From an uncultured Oscillospiraceae bacterium (GTDB lineage Bacteria > Bacillota_A > Clostridia > Oscillospirales > Oscillospiraceae), in NCBI GenBank assembly GCA_900754605.1, contig CAAEDK010000287.1, forward strand, positions 1 to 9,736: a stretch of DNA of 9,736 nt. The letters are read 5' to 3'. The notes under the pieces are model-generated. The model saw only the letters and a list, made by a program, of their open reading frames with translations. It was not told the origin of the DNA and did no database searches. Positions 7,272 to 9,736 of this stretch are shown piece after piece. A program made the position numbers and the translations under genes. The number at the start of each line of letters is the position of its first letter. Within the stretch, counting starts at the first letter, position 1.

Positions 7272-7694
7272 TTACTTCTTGCCGGCCTTGGGCCGCTTAG
7301 CACCGTACTTGGAACGAGCCTGCATACGGCCGTTAACACCCTGGGTATCCAGGCTGCCGCGGATGATGTGATAACGCACACCGGGGAGGTCCTTAACACG
7401 GCCGCCGCGGATCATTACCACGGAGTGCTCCTGAAGGTTGTGGCCGACGCCGGGGATATAGGCGGTAACCTCATAGCCGTTGGTCAGACGCACACGGGCG
7501 ATCTTACGCAGAGCGGAGTTCGGCTTCTTAGGAGTAGAAGTACGAACGGCGGTGCACACACCTCTCTTCTGAGGAGAAGGCAGATCGGTCTCGCGGTTCT
7601 TCAGGGTATTCAGGCCATGCTGAAGGGCGGGAGAAGTGGACTTGTAGGTCACCTGCTCGCGGCCCTTGCGGACCAGCTGATTAAAAGTAGGCAT
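7272..7694 (-). CDS. rpsL: 30S ribosomal protein S12
   Basis: S12 lines the decoding centre of the 30S subunit and helps set translational accuracy. The 140-residue product has normal length for Firmicutes. It starts [13 protein letters not shown] and carries [17 protein letters not shown] (residues 54-70) and [17 protein letters not shown] (97-113). The lysines where streptomycin-resistance changes usually arise are the sensitive-type Lys in both places (K56 and K101 here, E. coli K42/K87 positions), and D102 is the residue methylthiolated by RimO in other bacteria. The start ATG at 7692-7694 has AAGGAGG 6-7 nt upstream; an in-frame ATG six codons earlier precedes the ribosome binding site and is rejected. 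The basic tail ends KRPKAGKK. Confidence 0.99.
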   Translation of the reverse strand: MPTFNQLVRKGREQVTYKSTSPALQHGLNTLKNRETDLPSPQKRGVCTAVRTSTPKKPNSALRKIARVRLTNGYEVTAYIPGVGHNLQEHSVVMIRGGRVKDLPGVRYHIIRGSLDTQGVNGRMQARSKYGAKRPKAGKK

Positions 7695-7717
7695 GATTTT
7701 CCTCCTTTCCAAAAGTC

Positions 7718-7733
7718 TGCCCCATATAGGGCA
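7718..7733 (-). promoter_or_regulatory. small hairpin just upstream of the rpsL ribosome binding site
   Basis: On the minus strand TGCCC and GGGCA pair around TATATG, with two further weak inner pairs possible. It ends about 8 nt before the AAGGAGG of rpsL, so folding could affect ribosome access. No T run follows. Confidence 0.4.
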
Positions 7734-7741
7734 TGGTATTT

Positions 7742-7778
7742 ATTTTAACAAAATAAGGGATCCTTATTCTGCTAAAAT
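7742..7778 (-). promoter_or_regulatory. 17-bp RNA hairpin in the ybxF-rpsL spacer
   Basis: 7762-7778 and 7742-7758 pair over 17 consecutive positions with a 3-nt loop (7759-7761). Both non-Watson-Crick positions (7748/7772 and 7751/7769) are G-U in the minus-strand RNA but would be A/C mismatches in plus-strand RNA, which points to a structure kept in the str transcript. Only the two pairs next to the loop and one mid-stem pair are G-C, and the tail is AAATACC, so it would be a poor terminator. The 3' arm also contains TGTTAAAAT, an extended -10-like sequence that could start an rpsL transcript near 7735. Attenuator, processing site or internal promoter are all possible. Confidence 0.6.
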
Positions 7779-7793
7779 CAAAAAATTTGGGAC

Positions 7794-8033
7794 TTACACC
7801 ACAACAGCGATGGCGGCTCCCACGGCGATGCCGCAGGCCTCACCCAACAGCTTCATGCTGTCTGCCTGCTCTACCCGCACGCCTGTGCGGACGGCCTCCT
7901 GGACCAGCGGCTGCAGCATACGGGGGTCTGCGTCCCGGGCGATGTAGATTTTCTTCGCCCTTCTGTCCCTCAGGGCGCGGCGGGCCTGCTTGCTCCCCAC
8001 AACCTTCTGGGCCTGTCTGAGTTCTTCCAGCAT
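7794..8033 (-). CDS. ybxF: L7Ae-family RNA-binding protein (YbxF-like, kink-turn binder)
   Basis: A 79-residue protein of the ribosomal L7Ae/L30e/Gadd45 family. Bacterial members such as Bacillus YbxF bind kink-turn RNA. The family pattern is visible: VVGSKQARRALRDRRAKKIYIARDADP (11-37), with the RNA-contacting SKQ-R segment and the central beta strand, then SMKLLGEACGIAVGAA (59-74). Its place just ahead of rpsL matches B. subtilis, where ybxF lies between rpoC and rpsL. The start ATG is preceded by AGAGGG about 8 nt away. Here it is the first gene of the str cluster, with its own promoter and a hairpin in the leader, and no rpoC upstream. It ends 99 nt before rpsL. Its cellular role in bacteria is not well settled. 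Confidence 0.93.
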   Translation of the reverse strand: MLEELRQAQKVVGSKQARRALRDRRAKKIYIARDADPRMLQPLVQEAVRTGVRVEQADSMKLLGEACGIAVGAAIAVVV

Positions 8034-8050
8034 CTCGGTGTCCCTCCTCT

Positions 8051-8066
8051 CCCCCGTACTCGGGGG
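8051..8066 (-). promoter_or_regulatory. GC hairpin in the ybxF leader
   Basis: A perfect 6-bp stem (cccccg 8051-8056, cggggg 8061-8066) with a 4-nt loop, placed directly upstream of the GAGGAGAGGG ribosome-binding region of ybxF. It lies inside the predicted leader of about 75 nt. It may protect or mask the ribosome binding site. The tandem G-A/A-G pairs of a kink-turn are not visible next to it. Confidence 0.55.
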
Positions 8067-8115
8067 CGTTTCATCGGGTAAATGGGCGCAAAGTCCCTTA
8101 CCACCGCAATTTTGA

Positions 8116-8144
8116 ATTATAACATCATGTCAAGCCCCCGTCAA
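8116..8144 (-). promoter_or_regulatory. strong sigma-A promoter of the str cluster
   Basis: On the minus strand TTGACG (8139-8144), a 17-nt spacer and TATAAT (8116-8121) match the consensus at 11 of 12 positions or nearly so. The start is predicted near 8109, giving a leader of about 75 nt to ybxF. A second TTGACA lies inside the spacer but is too close to the -10. This is the strongest promoter in the window, as expected for translation genes. Confidence 0.88.
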
Positions 8145-8261
8145 GATAAATTTTCCCGGAAATTTGCAATTCTGCCGCCTCTTTCTGGCCGCTTTGTCCA
8201 AAAGCCTGTCCTGTCCTCCGGGAACCTTTTTCCTTCTGCTCCGTCTAACCCAATAAGAGGA

Positions 8262-8290
8262 TTGTTCCCATCCCTGCAATTTGATACAAT
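8262..8290 (+). promoter_or_regulatory. promoter candidate of the serpin gene
   Basis: TTGTTC (8262-8267), a 17-nt spacer and TACAAT (8285-8290), preceded by TG one base upstream (extended -10, TGATACAAT). Transcription would start near 8297, 28 nt before the ATG. It is divergent from the str promoter, with about 145 bp between the two -10 to -35 blocks' inner edges. Confidence 0.7.
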
Positions 8291-8324
8291 ATCCATAGAA
8301 GATCATCGAAAGGAGGCCACCGCA

Positions 8325-9566
8325 ATGAAACGCGCACTCTCTCTGCTCCTGGTCAGCGCCCTGTCCCTCTCCCTGCTGGCCGGCTGCTCCGCCGCGGAGC
8401 AACTTTCCGCAGAACCCATTTCCCTGACCGCACAGGAGCTGTCCGCCCACGGCCCGGACACTCAAAACGCCTGCGACGTCCTCTCCACCTTCGGGCTGGA
8501 GCTGCTGCGGAACACGAAGCAGGCCTGTGAGAGCACCCTCCTCTCCCCGCTCTCCGTGATCCTGGCCCTGTCCATGGCTGCCAACGGGGCGGAGGGCGAG
8601 ACGATGGCCCAGTTCCAAGAGACGATGGGCGGCGTTTCTCTGGAGGCCCTCAACGCCGCCTGTCAGTTTCTCTTGTCTGACTACCGGCAGCTGGGTGGCT
8701 CCACCCGGGCCAGCATTGCCAACAGCCTGTGGGTGGACCCGGAGGGTCAGATCTCTGAGGAGTTCACTGGCCGCTGCATGGGGATCTACGGCGCCGAGGT
8801 CTTTCAGGGGGAGCTGTCCTCTTCCGGTATCGTGAATGATGTGAACCGCTGGGTGTCAAAGCAGACGAAAGGACTCATTCCGGAGCTGGTCCAGCAGCCC
8901 TTCCCCGAGGACACCGCTGCCCTGCTGGTCAACGCTCTCTATCTGAACAACACCTGGGAATTGGAGTTTGATCCCATCAGCACCTATCCCCGGAAATTTA
9001 CCCACAGCGGTGGCCAGGTGGAACAGATGGACTTTCTCCACCATTCCTTCACCGATCTGCTCTACCTCCAGGGCGAGGGCGCTCAGGGGGTGGTGCTTCC
9101 CTACGACGACGGGCGGCTGGCCTCCGCGGCCATCCTGCCCGACTCCCCCGACCTGGGCGGATGGCTGGACTCTCTAAATGGAAATGCCCTGTCCCAACTG
9201 GTGCAGGGGGCGGATGAGCAGCGGTTCTTATATCTGGCTTTTCCCAAATTTGAAGCTGAGTGGAGCGGCTCACTTCAGGAGATCTTAAAGGACATGGGGC
9301 TGGAGGACGCCTTCACCCCCGGTCAGGCCGATTTTTCCCGGATGGGCGATCATCCCAACGGCTATTACCTGAGCGAAGTCCTCCACGCCGCCAAGCTCCA
9401 GGTGAACGAGAAGGGCACTGAGGCGGCCGCCGCCACGCTGGTCGCAGCCGGCAGCGGCGCTCCTCCACCGGCAGAGGGCATCGAGCTGCTGCTGGACCGC
9501 CCCTTCCTGTATGGCATCTTTGACCGTCAGAACGGTATCCCCCTGTTTCTTGGCACCTTTGAATGA
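8325..9566 (+). CDS. secreted lipoprotein serpin (serine protease inhibitor)
   Basis: A 413-residue serpin, a suicide-substrate inhibitor whose reactive loop is cut by a target protease and traps it. A lipoprotein signal (residues 1-21, lipobox LAGC with Cys21) implies a lipid-anchored surface protein. Serpin segments appear in order: TLLSPLSVILALSMAANGA (71-89), VNDVNRWVSKQTKGLIPEL (170-188), LLVNALYLNNTWELEFDP (200-217), YLAFPKFEAEW (303-313), and the hinge NEKGTEAAAAT (361-371) with Thr365 and small residues as in inhibitory members. The loop then reads LVAAGSGAPPP. Counting from the hinge places P1-P1' at about Gly378-Ala379, suggesting an elastase-like target. The signature DRPFLYGI (391-398) follows. 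The ATG at 8325-8327 has AAAGGAGG 8 nt upstream; the frame stays open back to 8082 but that extension overlaps the str promoter and lacks a signal peptide. No partner gene is adjacent. Confidence 0.96.
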   Translation: MKRALSLLLVSALSLSLLAGCSAAEQLSAEPISLTAQELSAHGPDTQNACDVLSTFGLELLRNTKQACESTLLSPLSVILALSMAANGAEGETMAQFQETMGGVSLEALNAACQFLLSDYRQLGGSTRASIANSLWVDPEGQISEEFTGRCMGIYGAEVFQGELSSSGIVNDVNRWVSKQTKGLIPELVQQPFPEDTAALLVNALYLNNTWELEFDPISTYPRKFTHSGGQVEQMDFLHHSFTDLLYLQGEGAQGVVLPYDDGRLASAAILPDSPDLGGWLDSLNGNALSQLVQGADEQRFLYLAFPKFEAEWSGSLQEILKDMGLEDAFTPGQADFSRMGDHPNGYYLSEVLHAAKLQVNEKGTEAAAATLVAAGSGAPPPAEGIELLLDRPFLYGIFDRQNGIPLFLGTFE

Positions 9567-9710
9567 ATGAGGAGTTAGGAATTAGGAATGAGGAATTGCA
9601 GTGTTCCGCCTCCGGCGGAACTCGTCCAAACAGTCCGGAAAAGCCGTCCCCTCCCCAGCCCCCACCGTCCAATCCCCAACTCCCAACTCCTAACTCCTAA
9701 TTCCTAACCC
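9565..9710. repeat. inverted-repeat element of 7-bp tandem repeats flanking a hairpin
   Basis: Left arm (9565-9599): five tandem degenerate heptads of the form GARTKAG, beginning with the last two bases of the serpin stop codon. Right arm (9669-9710): six heptads which read on the minus strand as GRRTTRG, so the arms are inverted copies. Between them lies an 8-bp perfect hairpin (9603-9610 with 9614-9621, loop TCC) and about 47 bp of C-rich sequence. It contains no credible gene. It resembles a REP/MITE-like or tandem-repeat palindromic element and may also act as the 3' structure of the serpin transcript. Confidence 0.8.
9603..9621 (+). terminator. 8-bp hairpin downstream of the serpin gene, weak terminator candidate
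   Basis: gttccgcc and ggcggaac pair perfectly around TCC, 37 nt after the serpin stop. There is no T run on either side, so intrinsic termination would be poor. It more likely belongs to the repeat element or protects the mRNA 3' end. Confidence 0.35.
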
Positions 9711-9736
9711 CGGGAATAACCCGCCGCTCCCCGGGC

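Noticed and set aside
4562..7300. 912-codon open frame on the plus strand
   Set aside because: It lies antisense to fusA and rpsG. Highly expressed genes here avoid TTA, CTA and TCA codons, which keeps the codon-aligned antisense frame free of stops. It has no ribosome binding site or recognisable domain, and low-complexity His/Leu/Gly/Val-rich translation.
7742..7778. Intrinsic terminator between ybxF and rpsL
   Set aside because: The hairpin has few G-C pairs and the tail after it is A-rich rather than T-rich, so efficient termination is unlikely on either strand.
8034..8108. Kink-turn in the ybxF leader that the protein could bind to regulate itself
   Set aside because: The GC hairpin is clear, but the tandem G-A/A-G pairs with a 3-nt bulge that define a kink-turn could not be placed beside it.
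8082..8324. N-terminal extension of the serpin to an upstream in-frame ATG
   Set aside because: The extension would overlap the str promoter and leader and would bury the lipoprotein signal peptide. The ATG at 8325 has an ideal ribosome binding site and a lipobox.
9565..9710. CRISPR array or direct-repeat locus
   Set aside because: The units are contiguous 7-bp tandem repeats without spacers, arranged as inverted arms; no cas gene is present.

Overview
The window looks like a chromosomal segment of a GC-rich, low-biosynthetic-cost gut-type Firmicute, most likely an Oscillospiraceae/Ruminococcaceae-like member of the Clostridia. This is inferred from gene content (PPDK, a YbxF/L7Ae paralogue ahead of rpsL, EF-Tu with NKCDQVDD), strong AAGGAGG ribosome binding sites, consensus sigma-A promoters and GC-rich third codon positions. 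No database search was possible. Every gene except the last lies on the minus strand.

Layout from left to right. (1) Positions 1-665 hold the N-terminal quarter of pyruvate phosphate dikinase (ppdK, minus, TTG start), cut by the left edge. Its roughly 130-nt leader carries a near-consensus promoter, a hairpin at the predicted transcript 5' end, and a possible aromatic-rich leader peptide. (2) Positions 948-3014 hold a two-gene minus-strand unit: an ECF sigma factor, translationally coupled (8-nt overlap) to a polytopic membrane protein that is probably its regulator, closed by a strong terminator. (3) Positions 3114-8121 hold the str cluster, transcribed right to left: L7Ae-like protein (ybxF), rpsL, rpsG, fusA and tuf, ending at a very GC-rich terminator. 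It starts at its own strong promoter and is not preceded by rpoC within the window. Its spacers contain internal promoter candidates and several RNA hairpins, including a 17-bp hairpin between ybxF and rpsL and a long structured rpsL-rpsG gap. (4) Positions 8262-9566 hold a divergent plus-strand gene for a secreted lipoprotein serpin with a complete hinge and reactive-centre loop. (5) Immediately after it, 9565-9710 is an inverted-repeat element made of degenerate 7-bp tandem repeats flanking an 8-bp hairpin.

Together, the str genes supply the ribosomal decoding proteins S12 and S7 and the two translation GTPases. The ECF pair is a self-contained signalling unit. PPDK links pyruvate and PEP. 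The serpin is the accessory gene: a surface-anchored protease inhibitor that may act on host or competitor serine proteases. The most unusual items are the serpin next to the translation operon, the heptad inverted repeat that begins inside its stop codon, the hairpins in the str spacers, and the ppdK leader. No wholly new multi-gene system can be supported from this sequence.
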